NCBI RefSeq assembly: GCF_017873715.1
Contig: NZ_JAGGKM010000004.1
Span: 186,001-250,000, forward strand
Source of the DNA: Cytobacillus luteolus
Lineage (GTDB): Bacteria; Bacillota; Bacilli; Bacillales; Bacillaceae_L
Reading direction: 5' to 3'
DNA length: 64,000 nt
Within the stretch, counting starts at the first letter, position 1. The number at the start of each line of letters is the position of its first letter. Made by a program: the position numbers and the translations under genes. Below the pieces are notes generated by a model. The model saw only the letters and a program-made list of their open reading frames with translations, was not told the origin of the DNA and searched no databases. This document shows positions 27,452-36,859 of this stretch, in pieces.

Positions 27452-27898
27452 TTAATCTAGATCTCCTAATGTAGCTCCGTCTACAGCAGTTGCAGGTAAG
27501 TTCGCCTGTTGCGCGATAGCAGTGCCATCTATATTATCTAGTCCGTTTGCATCATGACCATTAATTAAGTAAGTAACTGTTCCATCTGCTAAAGTCATAT
27601 AAGACACTCTATATGTTTCATCATTAACGTTTTCAAGGTATTCTCCCAAGTCCGCATGAGTTAAATGTGTCGGAGGAGTACTTCCATTAGTTGCTGTATA
27701 AAGCTTAGCAGAATTTAATATTTGAACAGCTTCTGCTTTAATAGCATCATTTTGTGTTTTCTGTATTATCCCACCAATACTCGGCACAGCAATCGCCGAA
27801 ATAATCCCTAAAATAACAACTACAGCTAGTAGTTCTATTAATGTCAATCCACGTTGATTTTTTAAGTGTGTTCTCATTTTCTTAAACATTTGCTTCAT
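27452..27898 (-). CDS. pilA: Major type IV prepilin
   Basis: Basic leader ending in QRG, then LTLIELLAVVVILGIISAIAVP with Glu at +5 and the pilin hydrophobic helix. The globular domain lacks cysteines and contains a short acidic tail (GATLGDLD). It has its own extended -10 promoter and a stabilising hairpin after it, both fitting a highly expressed structural subunit. Two ATGs compete (27898 and 27889); the latter has the better distance from the GGGAGAGG RBS. 148 or 145 residues. Confidence 0.9.
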   Translation of the reverse strand: MKQMFKKMRTHLKNQRGLTLIELLAVVVILGIISAIAVPSIGGIIQKTQNDAIKAEAVQILNSAKLYTATNGSTPPTHLTHADLGEYLENVNDETYRVSYMTLADGTVTYLINGHDANGLDNIDGTAIAQQANLPATAVDGATLGDLD

Positions 27899-27930
27899 CC
27901 TCTCCCATATAGTAATTTTGTCCTATGTGT

Positions 27931-27939
27931 ATTATAACA
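27931..27939 (-). promoter_or_regulatory. Extended -10 promoter of the major pilin
   Basis: TGTTATAAT on the minus strand (TGnTATAAT, perfect), about 32 bp before the pilin start and within the pilC-pilA spacer. No good -35, as is common for extended -10 promoters. Confidence 0.55.
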
Positions 27940-27976
27940 TGACAAAATCAAACACGTTATTGTTTTTTTCTGGTTT

Positions 27977-29185
27977 TTACATCTGAATTTTGTTAAAGAT
28001 GTCGAACATCGGAACTAGTATTGAGGTTACAATTGTACCGACGATTCCCGCTAAAAGTACAATCATAAGTGGCTCAATAAGGGATTTAAGTCGGTCCGTA
28101 CTACTTTCTACTTCAGCCTCATAGAAGTCAGCTACTTTCCCTAGCATTTCATCTAAAGAACCTGTCTCTTCACCAATCGCGATCATTTGTGTAACAAGTG
28201 GTGGAAAAGCCCAATGACGTCTCATCGGTTCCGTTAAGGATTGTCCTCTTTCAAGAGAGTCCCTTGACTCACGGATAACTTTGGTAATCACTTCATTATC
28301 CACAACATCCTCTACAATAGTTAAAGCCTGCAAGATTGGAACAGCACTTGAGAATAGTGAGCTTAAGGTTCTAGTCATTCTTGCTAATGCAGCTTTCTGA
28401 AGCATGTTACCGAAGATTGGCATTCTTAACGAAAAATAGTCTATAAAGTACTTACCCTTTTTGTCATTTCTTAGTACCAGGAAACCTCCATATAACGCAA
28501 GTGCAACTAGAATGATTAGCCACCACATTTTTTGCATAAACGCACTCGCATTTAGGACAAATTGAGTAATTGCAGGAAGCTCAGCTCCAAATCCAGCAAA
28601 CATATCAACGAAAGTTGGAACAACTGCTACTAAGAGGAACATAACGACGATTGCAGCTATGATTGCTACCGTTATAGGATAAGCTAATGCAGATACAATC
28701 TTCTGTCTCGTTCGATGCTGTTTTTCATAATGAACTGCAAGGCGATCAAGGGTTTCGTCCATGTTTCCACCCGCTTCACCTGCTTTTACCATACTGATAA
28801 ACATTGGCGAAAAGATTTTTTTATGCCTAGAAGCAGCTGTTGACAGGGGATTTCCCTCTCTCAAATCTGCTTCGATTTCAACGAGGACCCTTCTTAACTG
28901 TTTGCTTTCCGTTTGTGCTGATAAAATCCTTGTTGACTCAACAACAGAGACACCTGCTTTTAAAAGGGTAGAGAATTGTCTCATAAAAATAACAAAGTCT
29001 TGAAGTTTTACCGGATTTCCAATGATAATTTCTTTCGTTAACAATGTTTCTGGAACCTCTTGTATCTCTATGACCCTTATACCTGTTTCCTGTAGTTTCC
29101 CTATTACATCACGTTTTGAAGGACCAGTAATAATACCTGATTTTTTTCCTTTTTTATCTCTGCCTTGATAACGGAATTTTGGCAT
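27977..29185 (-). CDS. pilC: Type IV pilus inner-membrane platform protein PilC
   Basis: Membrane platform that PilB and PilT turn. The N-terminus MPKFRYQGRDKKGKKSGII and two GspF repeats (FMRQFSTLLKAGVSVVESTRIL and MTRTLSSLFSSAVPILQAL) are seen, with membrane segments near residues 170, 215 and 375. 402 residues, full length. Starts directly after pilT. Confidence 0.96.
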   Translation of the reverse strand: MPKFRYQGRDKKGKKSGIITGPSKRDVIGKLQETGIRVIEIQEVPETLLTKEIIIGNPVKLQDFVIFMRQFSTLLKAGVSVVESTRILSAQTESKQLRRVLVEIEADLREGNPLSTAASRHKKIFSPMFISMVKAGEAGGNMDETLDRLAVHYEKQHRTRQKIVSALAYPITVAIIAAIVVMFLLVAVVPTFVDMFAGFGAELPAITQFVLNASAFMQKMWWLIILVALALYGGFLVLRNDKKGKYFIDYFSLRMPIFGNMLQKAALARMTRTLSSLFSSAVPILQALTIVEDVVDNEVITKVIRESRDSLERGQSLTEPMRRHWAFPPLVTQMIAIGEETGSLDEMLGKVADFYEAEVESSTDRLKSLIEPLMIVLLAGIVGTIVTSILVPMFDIFNKIQM

Positions 29186-30226
29186 CTATTCTTGCCTCTC
29201 CTGTAAAAATGGTTGTGCTGCTTCGGCTGAAATCACACCTGCTTGGACATATTCTTTCAAACGAACTTCTAGTGTATGCATTCCTTGTGTTCGGCTTGTT
29301 TGCATGACACTAATAATTTGATGAATCTTTTCGTTCCGAATTAAATTAGAAATGGCAGAGTTATTAATTAACACTTCTGTAACTGCTTTTCTTCCTTTTT
29401 TATCTGCAGTTGGAAATAATCGCTGTGAGAGAATTGCAACTAGCACAGAGGCAAGTTGTATTCTAATTTGTGCTTGTTGTGTGGCTGGGAATACATCGAT
29501 TATACGGTCGATTGTAGTGGGTGCACTCGATGTGTGTAGTGTTCCAAACACTAGGTGACCTGTTTCTGCTGCAGTAATCGCAGTATGAATCGTTTCTAAG
29601 TCTCTCATTTCCCCAACAAAAATCACATCAGGATCTTGCCTTAATGATGCGCGAAGTCCGTTAGAAAAGTTTCTTGTATCAAAGCCAATTTCTCGTTGGT
29701 CGATAATACAATTTCCGTGTTTATGTAGATATTCGATTGGATCTTCAAGCGTAATAATGTGCTTCCTCATTGTTTGATTCATATGATCAATCATTGCAGC
29801 AATCGTTGTCGATTTACCACTTCCTGTAGGTCCTGTCACTAATATCAACCCATGTGGTTTTGTCACTAATTTTTTCAAAACATATGGAAGTTCAAGCTCG
29901 TCAATTGTTGGAATTGTTGTTGGGACAACACGGATGGCAAGTGCTATGCAAGACCTCTGAAAAAAAGTGTTTACACGGAATCGTGAGACCCCAGATATCC
30001 CGTAGGAGAAATCTAGCTCTCCTTTTTCAATAAACTGTGGCCACATAGCATCAGAAATAATCGACTTTGCCATACCTTCTGTATCAGCCGGTTTCATTAT
30101 CTCTTTTCCGTATTTTTTCAACTCACCATTAATCCGAAGTACAGGAGGTACTCCGACTGTTAAATGGATATCTGAAGCCTTTAATTCAAAAGCTGCTCGT
30201 AATAGAAGATCAAGTTTTGTTTTCAT
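29186..30226 (-). CDS. pilT: Type IV pilus retraction ATPase PilT
   Basis: Hexameric ATPase that disassembles pili and so drives twitching and DNA uptake. Walker A GPTGSGKST is at residues 132-139, Walker B region VIFVGEMRDLET, and Asp/His boxes ITLEDPIEY and HLVFGTLHT are present. The retraction motif AIRNLIRE appears as AISNLIRNEK near residue 290. ATG 30226 follows AGGTGA; a GTG at 30235 overlaps the RBS. Immediately after pilB. Confidence 0.96.
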   Translation of the reverse strand: MKTKLDLLLRAAFELKASDIHLTVGVPPVLRINGELKKYGKEIMKPADTEGMAKSIISDAMWPQFIEKGELDFSYGISGVSRFRVNTFFQRSCIALAIRVVPTTIPTIDELELPYVLKKLVTKPHGLILVTGPTGSGKSTTIAAMIDHMNQTMRKHIITLEDPIEYLHKHGNCIIDQREIGFDTRNFSNGLRASLRQDPDVIFVGEMRDLETIHTAITAAETGHLVFGTLHTSSAPTTIDRIIDVFPATQQAQIRIQLASVLVAILSQRLFPTADKKGRKAVTEVLINNSAISNLIRNEKIHQIISVMQTSRTQGMHTLEVRLKEYVQAGVISAEAAQPFLQERQE

Positions 30227-30235
30227 TTCATTCAC

Positions 30236-31897
30236 CTACTCTGGCATTACCACTCTTAATATTTCTTCAGTTGTTGTTAAGCCTTGTTTTACCTTTAGTA
30301 GTCCATCATCAAGCAGGAAGATGGTTTTATTTTTCATGGCTAATTCCCTTAATCTTGAAAGTGATTCTCCATTCATAATCACTCGACGGAGCTCATCATT
30401 TATGACAAGTAATTCATGGATTGCAATTCGACCTTTGTAACCAGTCATATTACAAGTTCCACATCCTCTTCCTCTAGTAATTTCAGAAACCGTAATCCCT
30501 CTTTTTGAAAAAATCTCAAGCTCCCTTTTTGTAGGTGCTTGTATTTCTGAGCAGTCTCTACAAACTTTACGTACTAGTCTTTGAGCTACTACACCATTTA
30601 AGGATGATGCTACTAAGAATGGTTCTACTCCCATATCCATTAACCTTGTGACCGTTCCAATTGAATCATTCGTATGTAGAGTACTTAAAACAAGATGTCC
30701 TGTTAAAGATGCTCGAATTGCTACATCTGCCGTTTCGCGATCGCGTATTTCTCCGACCATAATAATGTTTGGATCTTGACGTAAAATCGATCTTAATCCC
30801 TTTGCAAAGGTCATACCAATTGTTGGGTTTACCTGGATTTGATTAACACCTTCTAACTGATATTCAACAGGATCTTCAATCGTAATAATGTTAACTTCCT
30901 CACTATTTAAGCGATTAAGAGCTGCATAGAGTGTAGAAGACTTCCCTGAGCCAGTAGGTCCAGTAATTAGTATAATTCCCGTTGGCTTTTCAATAAGGCT
31001 AAGAAAACGACTATGATTCAATTTGTTAAATCCTAGTTTATTAATATCATTCAGCGCGCTGCTTAAATCTAAGATACGCATTACTATTTTCTCACCAAAC
31101 ACGGTAGGCAACGTAGAAATACGTAGATCAACTGGATGAAACTCTAAATTCATCTTCATTCGACCATCCTGAGGCGTACGATGCTCTGTGATATCTAAGT
31201 TAGACATGATTTTTATACGTGCTGTTAACACACTTTGCATATGTTTAGGGAGTGTTCTTTCTGTCCTTAACACACCATCCACTCGGTACCGAACAATTAC
31301 CTTCGTCTCCTGTGGGTCAATATGTATATCACTCGCACGTAGCTGGATTGCATTTTGAAGAATTTGGTTTACTAATCTAACAACAGGCGAGTCATTATCG
31401 GTAATTTTATCTTCCTCAACAGGTTGACCTACCTTTATTTCACTAAGTAACTCATCCATACTATCATCTATATCATAGTACTTTGTTATTGCGCGAAGAA
31501 TATCATCCTTTGTAGCAATTGCAGTTTCGATCTGAAAGCCGGTAGTAAGACGCAAATCATCAATTGCATAGAAGTCCATTGGATCTGACATAGCTATGAA
31601 TAATTTATCTCCATCTTTTTTTAAAGGGATAAGTAAATTACGCTTTGCGAATTCCTTTGGCACTAAGGATGTTAACTTAGGGTCAAATGGGTATCTAAAT
31701 AAGCTAATATGAGGAATTCCTAGCTGAAACTCGAGGACCTCAATTAATTGTTGCTCTGTTATAAATCCCTGTTGTAACAGTGCATCTCCTAGCTTTTGTG
31801 TTTCACTTTTTTCTTTTAATGTTAATTGAAGCTGGTCTTGCGTAATTAGACCAGCTTCAACTAATAAATCCCCTAATCTTTTTCTGACTTGTTTCAT
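30236..31897 (-). CDS. pilB: Type IV pilus extension ATPase PilB with MshEN domain
   Basis: Drives pilus polymerisation. The N-terminus has two tandem 24-residue motifs (RLGDLLVEAGLITQDQL at residue 7 and KLGDALLQQGFITEQQL at 35) that match the MshEN c-di-GMP-binding pattern. The ATPase core has Walker A GPTGSGKSST (313-322), Walker B IIMVGEIRDRET and a four-cysteine zinc site (CRDC and CGTC). 553 residues, full length. First of the core assembly genes, followed without a gap by pilT. A diguanylate cyclase gene lies 12 kb away in the same locus. Confidence 0.96.
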   Translation of the reverse strand: MKQVRKRLGDLLVEAGLITQDQLQLTLKEKSETQKLGDALLQQGFITEQQLIEVLEFQLGIPHISLFRYPFDPKLTSLVPKEFAKRNLLIPLKKDGDKLFIAMSDPMDFYAIDDLRLTTGFQIETAIATKDDILRAITKYYDIDDSMDELLSEIKVGQPVEEDKITDNDSPVVRLVNQILQNAIQLRASDIHIDPQETKVIVRYRVDGVLRTERTLPKHMQSVLTARIKIMSNLDITEHRTPQDGRMKMNLEFHPVDLRISTLPTVFGEKIVMRILDLSSALNDINKLGFNKLNHSRFLSLIEKPTGIILITGPTGSGKSSTLYAALNRLNSEEVNIITIEDPVEYQLEGVNQIQVNPTIGMTFAKGLRSILRQDPNIIMVGEIRDRETADVAIRASLTGHLVLSTLHTNDSIGTVTRLMDMGVEPFLVASSLNGVVAQRLVRKVCRDCSEIQAPTKRELEIFSKRGITVSEITRGRGCGTCNMTGYKGRIAIHELLVINDELRRVIMNGESLSRLRELAMKNKTIFLLDDGLLKVKQGLTTTEEILRVVMPE

Positions 31898-31918
31898 TTG
31901 TTACCCCTACTTTACCAA

Positions 31919-33253
31919 TTATTCACCTTTTATTGGTGCACCTGGTGTTCCCCATAAATCATCATCATCATCGTCTGGGTCTTCAATAGGATTATTTATA
32001 TTTCCAGCATCTCCTGAATCCGTATTCGGCTCAGTTTCATTTTGTTCAGAAGGTGACTCTTCACTTGGAAAATCTATTCGATCATTTCCTTGGTTTCCTT
32101 CTGCTTGGTTACTAACGATACTTTTTAACTCAACCCGATGTATAGGTGGATAAAAGTCTTCGGCTATTTTTGTTTTATCAACAATATTTATACTATCCTG
32201 CATTGTTAACCGATAGACAGGAACTAAAAAACCTTTTGTTCCTTCAGTCTGTACTACCGTCTCTCCTACGGGTACAGAACTTTTGTATTGTAAAATTGTT
32301 CTCGGATTAAAGGCTCTGGTTTCCATCATTACTTGATAGCCATAAATGAAAGGAGATCCACTAACTGATACATAAAGCCGATCTTCAAAAAGTTCAAAAT
32401 TAATACTATAATCAGTCGTGTTTGGATTATAAAAAACAAAATCCTTTTGATTTGGTAGAATTCTAGCTTCATAACCTAATTCTGCATAAACTGGTAATTC
32501 TCGGCTTGCATGTCGTTCAAGGATATCAAAATTTGTTAACAAAATCGCTTTGTATAGAGCCGATCCAACAATACTTAGTGAATCTGTAGATACGTTACCG
32601 ATACCCAGTTCATTAATTGTTTCTAGAAGAGAAAATGTACCCTGAGCTGGTACGTTTATGTTAGCGAGGCTAGTAAGCATGTTTGAAATGTCATTGTGGT
32701 AAGTTGAGGTTCCAACAATGCTCTCAGCAACTACCTCGAATTCATCATTGTTAGCTCCATAATGCAGTAGTTCAAATGAATAACTACCAGGTTGTAGCTC
32801 CTCTGCAATTTGTTCAAGTTCAGATTGCAGTTCGTTTAACTCTAGTCTCTCTATTAGCGAATCTTCAGCAACCTCTTGTAAAGCACTTATAAGATGTTCA
32901 TCTAAGAGGGCAACAAGTAGAGGCGACTGTTTTCCATTTCGAGCATTTGAAACACTCTCTGTAATCGAAAAAGAAAACAATGAAGTATTAATTACTTGAT
33001 CGTTTTCTTTATTCTTAAGGGTTAATTGAGTCAATGTGCCCCAATTATGTATTTCATTCTCTATTTTACTAATCGCTTCTTCTTTCGTTAAGTTTGAAAT
33101 GTCTACTGGTCCAATCATTGTCCCGACATCAAACTTGTTACCGTCGCTAAATACTGATTCATACGCAAAAGCACCAAAGTGTGAGAAACTAAAAATATAA
33201 CCTGTGCAAACAACTAGTGCAGCTAATAGCTTTAGTTCACGCAAGTTCCTCAC
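31919..33253 (-). CDS. VanW-like protein with acidic tail, pilus-associated
   Basis: N-terminal signal/membrane segment (about 8-28), a peptidoglycan-binding-like part (VDISNLTKEEAISKIE), then a VanW-like domain (VPAQGTFSLLETINELG ... SALYKAILLTNFDILERHA ... DFVFYNPN). The Cys motif of typical VanW domains (GGGICQVST) is not present. A G5-like strand follows, and the tail is long and acidic, ending in DDDDDD then PGAPIKGE. 444 residues; starts with GTG 33253 behind AAGGAGG. Its place just before pilB suggests a role in crossing the cell wall, which is inference. Confidence 0.7.
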   Translation of the reverse strand: MRNLRELKLLAALVVCTGYIFSFSHFGAFAYESVFSDGNKFDVGTMIGPVDISNLTKEEAISKIENEIHNWGTLTQLTLKNKENDQVINTSLFSFSITESVSNARNGKQSPLLVALLDEHLISALQEVAEDSLIERLELNELQSELEQIAEELQPGSYSFELLHYGANNDEFEVVAESIVGTSTYHNDISNMLTSLANINVPAQGTFSLLETINELGIGNVSTDSLSIVGSALYKAILLTNFDILERHASRELPVYAELGYEARILPNQKDFVFYNPNTTDYSINFELFEDRLYVSVSGSPFIYGYQVMMETRAFNPRTILQYKSSVPVGETVVQTEGTKGFLVPVYRLTMQDSINIVDKTKIAEDFYPPIHRVELKSIVSNQAEGNQGNDRIDFPSEESPSEQNETEPNTDSGDAGNINNPIEDPDDDDDDLWGTPGAPIKGE

Positions 33254-33271
33254 CTATCTGCCTCCTTTGTA

Positions 33272-34084
33272 TTAAGCTTCGACATGCATGGATAATTCTA
33301 CAACTATTCCTGGTCCTTCTTCTTGCGCTTTCATTACATCACTCTCAGTTAAAACAGTTCCCTCATGGAATAATAGTTGCCCATCTGTACCAAAAATGTC
33401 CTTTTGTACAGTTTTGCCTAATAGGATTTCAATTTGCTTTTCTTTTAATGCTTTTACTTCTTCGTCTTCTTCAATTAAAGTTAAGCCTTCAAACGGATCA
33501 AAAGTAGAGCCAGAAGTAGGTTGTTGAGTGTTTGTAACTTCGTCTATGAATGAATCAACTGAAGTCTCAGTCGCCACGACAGGGTTTATCAATTGATCAA
33601 CTGAATCTAAAAAATGAGAAGCAGCATCTTCTTTGACGATAATGATATCTTTCCCATAAGTTAAAATAGAGTCAGAAGCTAGACTTACTTCACGATTTGG
33701 CAGGTTAAGTAAAACACCTAAAATGTTACCTGTTTCATCATCGATAAAGTACTCAGTTACTTCACCAAGTAACTCTCCTTTTCGTGTCATAACTTTAGTG
33801 TTCGTGATTTTAATTTTCTTATTCACTAATTGATTTGCAATTGGAATCTCGTTTAAGTCAATTACTGCACTATCACTTTCAACAGTTACAGCATACTCAC
33901 CAATCCCCACAACTTTTTTAAAAGGAATTGCCTTTACACTAACTTGCCAATCTTCATGCTCGATTGTTAAGAAGTCAATAGAACCTTTATCAGGATTAAT
34001 CACTAGAGATTTAACTTTTCCAACTTGTTGCCCTTCCGAAATACTAATGATTGGAAGGCTCACGATTTGTGTACTCTTTTTCAT
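33272..34084 (-). CDS. PRC-barrel domain protein
   Basis: Two PRC-barrel-like beta domains: residues about 1-75 (PIISISEGQQVGKVKSLVINPDKG) and 80-155 (MTRKGELLGEVTEYFIDDETGNILGVLL). A variable linker and a C-terminal part with KEKQIEILLGKTVQKDIFGTDGQLLFHEGTVLTESD (broken for length) follow. No signal peptide or membrane segment is visible, so it is probably cytosolic. ATG 34084 has GGTG 6 bp upstream; two GTG codons precede it. 270 residues. PRC barrels often mediate RNA or protein contact; its role in pilus function is unknown. Confidence 0.75.
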   Translation of the reverse strand: MKKSTQIVSLPIISISEGQQVGKVKSLVINPDKGSIDFLTIEHEDWQVSVKAIPFKKVVGIGEYAVTVESDSAVIDLNEIPIANQLVNKKIKITNTKVMTRKGELLGEVTEYFIDDETGNILGVLLNLPNREVSLASDSILTYGKDIIIVKEDAASHFLDSVDQLINPVVATETSVDSFIDEVTNTQQPTSGSTFDPFEGLTLIEEDEEVKALKEKQIEILLGKTVQKDIFGTDGQLLFHEGTVLTESDVMKAQEEGPGIVVELSMHVEA

Positions 34085-34162
34085 AATGTTCACCACACCA
34101 TTTCTATATAATTCACGACTTATTCATATCTTTCATTGTACCATGTATCGACAAAAAAATAG

Positions 34163-35599
34163 TCATTTTTTACAATAATATTCCTCTAAAAATTGCAATT
34201 GCTGTTGAATAATTGCATAATTTGTAAATTTTTCTTTCAAATGGGTTATTAAGGAAGCAAGCTCCTTATCATTATGTTCAGAAATGAAATGTTCAATTAA
34301 TAAATGGGCAAAAGTATAGTAATCAACAGAAGGTAAGCTAGGATGCAAATGTGCCTGTACTTGATTCACATACTCTTTAGAAGAAAGATACTTTCTACTA
34401 TGCTGAAGCTGAGCTACCATTGTGTGAATCATCTGTTGCTTAACCTGCTTTGTTTTTACACTTTCTTCAGTGATTCCTATTTCTAGCTCTTCTTCAACCA
34501 ACTCTTCATCAACCACTTCAGATTCTTCTTCGAACTGCTGCTCTTCTATGACTTCGATTTCTTCTTCTACGCCCTTTTCTTCTTGAACTTCGTCTTCTTC
34601 TACAAGATCTTCTTCTAACACTTTGACTTCCTCTTCGATAAGATCATGTTCTACAACTTCAGTTTCTTCTTCAATCACTGTGGCCACATCTTCAACTAGA
34701 AGGTCTTTTTCATCAATTATGTCTTCCTCATCTACTTGATGTTTATCTTCCTCGATTGTATATTCATCTTCTTCCACAAGTCGGATCTCGTCTTCAGTAA
34801 GTAAATCTTCTTCCATAAAATCTAATTCTTCTAAGGTATCAAAGGATATAGTTTCTTCTGTATTATCAACTGTGTGAGCAAGCTCATTTTCAACTGTATT
34901 TGCTTCTGCCTCATTAATAATCTCATCTATATTGTAATCTACAATACTAGCATCATCCGCATCGTTCTGTTCTGCTTTAACTTCCTCTGTTTCTGTTGTT
35001 GTCTCTTCATTATGTACCAGAGTTTGATCTTTTAAATCATCAGATTGTGTCTTCTCAACAAACCATTCTTCGTCGAGTTCTTTCTCACTAACCTTTCCGA
35101 TGGTATCATCATCTATTCCATCCTTAGGGTCAGTGCTAAAGTACTCTATTTCATCTAACTCGAGTGATAGACTATCCTCTTGATGATCTTCATTTGCGTC
35201 TTTTAAAAGTAAGGTTTCTGAGGTAGCCGAGAACTTTTCAGCTTCAACTTCTTTCTCTTCATTTATTATTCCTTCTGTTTCCTCTTCACTGGAGGAAACT
35301 ACATGATCGTTAGAGACTTCGACCTCTTCTTCCAATCGCGAGGATCCTTTATCAGCAAAGATAAGTGTACTAAGTCTTTTTTCAATTAAGTAAGTTGCTG
35401 CTAGTGCAAATACTAATAAAAGTAGAGATGTTTGCCAAAGATTAAATACTGTATTGGCAAGTAATCCGAATAAAGCCAACAGTAAAGAAATCCCAACTAT
35501 TATTAGTTTACCTTGTTTTTTAAAGCCTAATGGCAAAAAGTATAGTAAAGGAATTAATAAAATAAGTGCTAAAAAGGCAAACAAAATGTTTTCCAACAT
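34163..35599 (-). CDS. Membrane protein with very acidic low-complexity region
   Basis: I do not recognise a family. The first 75 residues hold two to three membrane segments (ILFAFLALILLIPLLYFL and LIIVGISLLLALFGLLA). Residues about 80-395 are mostly Glu, Asp, Val and Thr, with irregular repeats such as EEEVKVLEEDLVEEDEV. The final 80 residues look helical (QQMIHTMVAQLQHSRKYLSS ... FTNYAIIQQQLQFLEEYYCKK, parts only). It is the first gene of the minus-strand pil operon and diverges from the minor pilin operon. The acidic segment could be a cytosolic spacer for the helical domain. Confidence 0.65.
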   Translation of the reverse strand: MLENILFAFLALILLIPLLYFLPLGFKKQGKLIIVGISLLLALFGLLANTVFNLWQTSLLLLVFALAATYLIEKRLSTLIFADKGSSRLEEEVEVSNDHVVSSSEEETEGIINEEKEVEAEKFSATSETLLLKDANEDHQEDSLSLELDEIEYFSTDPKDGIDDDTIGKVSEKELDEEWFVEKTQSDDLKDQTLVHNEETTTETEEVKAEQNDADDASIVDYNIDEIINEAEANTVENELAHTVDNTEETISFDTLEELDFMEEDLLTEDEIRLVEEDEYTIEEDKHQVDEEDIIDEKDLLVEDVATVIEEETEVVEHDLIEEEVKVLEEDLVEEDEVQEEKGVEEEIEVIEEQQFEEESEVVDEELVEEELEIGITEESVKTKQVKQQMIHTMVAQLQHSRKYLSSKEYVNQVQAHLHPSLPSVDYYTFAHLLIEHFISEHNDKELASLITHLKEKFTNYAIIQQQLQFLEEYYCKK

Positions 35600-35668
35600 C
35601 TCACCTCTTTCCTAATTTTTTTATATAAGATGCGTTACTAATTTTAAAAAATACAAAATTCACCGAAA

Positions 35669-35702
35669 TTGGACAAATATCGACTATTAGTTATTGTATA
35701 AT
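35669..35702 (+). promoter_or_regulatory. Candidate promoter of the minor pilin operon
   Basis: TTGGAC followed by TATTGT after 17 bp, overlapping a TATAAT at 35697-35702. The start codon lies about 32 bp downstream. Either -10 could be used. Confidence 0.4.
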
Positions 35703-35733
35703 AAAATTAGGTATTTTGAAAGAAGGTGACGAA

Positions 35734-36222
35734 ATGATTCTATTGAAAATTATAAAGAATAAGAAGGGTTTTACATTAATAGAAGTATTGCTCTCTATTA
35801 CAATTCTTAGTGTAGTGACAATAGGTATGTTATCTCTTTTCACTCAGGCATATTCATATACCAAAATGAATGAGAATCGAACTGTCGCCCTCAATGTAGC
35901 GAGAAATGCATTAATTTATATGGAACGGCAAGATTTTGACTTTATAAAGAATTTAATCTCTCATACATCGATTACATATAAAGAAATCTGCACATCTTTA
36001 GATTCAAATAATAGACTTGCTTGTGAAGCTGTTCTAAAGCCCACCATTAATAATATTGTGTATGATAATATCGAGATTTCTCTATACGAATACAATAAAG
36101 AAAACGTTCCTGAAAAAGAAAAAGTTCAACTTAATGGTTATCTTGTAGGTATTACAGTAACTGTAGATGTTAATCCTCCAATAGTAATAGAAGGTGTGAT
36201 CACAGATGAATCTATACGATAA
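35734..36222 (+). CDS. Minor type IV prepilin, PilV/GspI-like
   Basis: Leader MILLKIIKNKKG, then FTLIEVLLSITILSVVTIGML, a consensus prepilin cleavage site with Glu at +5. The 162-residue product contains two cysteines in the globular part (EICTSLDSNNRLACE). ATG 35734 has AAGGTGA just upstream; a TTG at 35716 is in frame but overlaps no RBS. It overlaps the next gene by 17 bp. First gene of a three-gene minor pilin operon on the plus strand, divergent from the main pil operon. Confidence 0.85.
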   Translation: MILLKIIKNKKGFTLIEVLLSITILSVVTIGMLSLFTQAYSYTKMNENRTVALNVARNALIYMERQDFDFIKNLISHTSITYKEICTSLDSNNRLACEAVLKPTINNIVYDNIEISLYEYNKENVPEKEKVQLNGYLVGITVTVDVNPPIVIEGVITDESIR

Positions 36223-36844
36223 AGGTAGAGTTAAAGGATCTGAACAAGGATTTACAGTTATCGAGCTTTTAGTTGCACTTTCCATTTCAACAATGATAGT
36301 GGGAATAATCTATGGTGTATTTATAACGGGTATAAAAGCTTATGAGAAGATTGGTATTGAAGGGCAGCTTCGTGATGAAGCCGATTATATATTATCGATG
36401 GTTTTAAATGAAATCTATGAACTATCTCCTGACACAATTGAATCTTGTGGTGAGAATTGTATTTCATTTGCTAACAAAGAAATTTATAAAATTGATCCTA
36501 CTGGTGATGTATCAAAGGAACTTGATAGAAATCCCGATCCAAATTCAACTACAATTACTATAAAAATCGAAAACGATAATCTTTATATTAATAATCAGAT
36601 TATTAATTCGCAACAAATATCTATTAAGACTAATACGGAGAGTAGCTTAGACACATCTTTGGACAAGAAATTATCATTTAGCTGTACTAGAACCTTGGTA
36701 GAACAAAATAATAATGGAGATTATTTTGATATATGTAAAAGTGCCTTGATTCATCTATCTCTTACTCTGGAACACAAACAGTACACATCTGAAAATAGAT
36801 TATCTGTTGAACCTATTACACTAACTAGTGAATTTGGATTTTAA
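36206..36844 (+). CDS. Minor type IV prepilin, PilW/GspJ-like
   Basis: Leader MNLYDKGRVKGSEQG, then FTVIELLVALSISTMIVGIIYGVF with Glu at +5. The globular part (about 170 residues, Asn- and Ile-rich) holds cysteines in SCGENCISF, which could form a disulfide. GspJ/PilW-like by length and by its middle position in the set. Overlaps the preceding gene and lies 15 bp before the next one. Confidence 0.82.
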   Translation: MNLYDKGRVKGSEQGFTVIELLVALSISTMIVGIIYGVFITGIKAYEKIGIEGQLRDEADYILSMVLNEIYELSPDTIESCGENCISFANKEIYKIDPTGDVSKELDRNPDPNSTTITIKIENDNLYINNQIINSQQISIKTNTESSLDTSLDKKLSFSCTRTLVEQNNNGDYFDICKSALIHLSLTLEHKQYTSENRLSVEPITLTSEFGF

Positions 36845-36859
36845 AAGGAATGGTATTTA

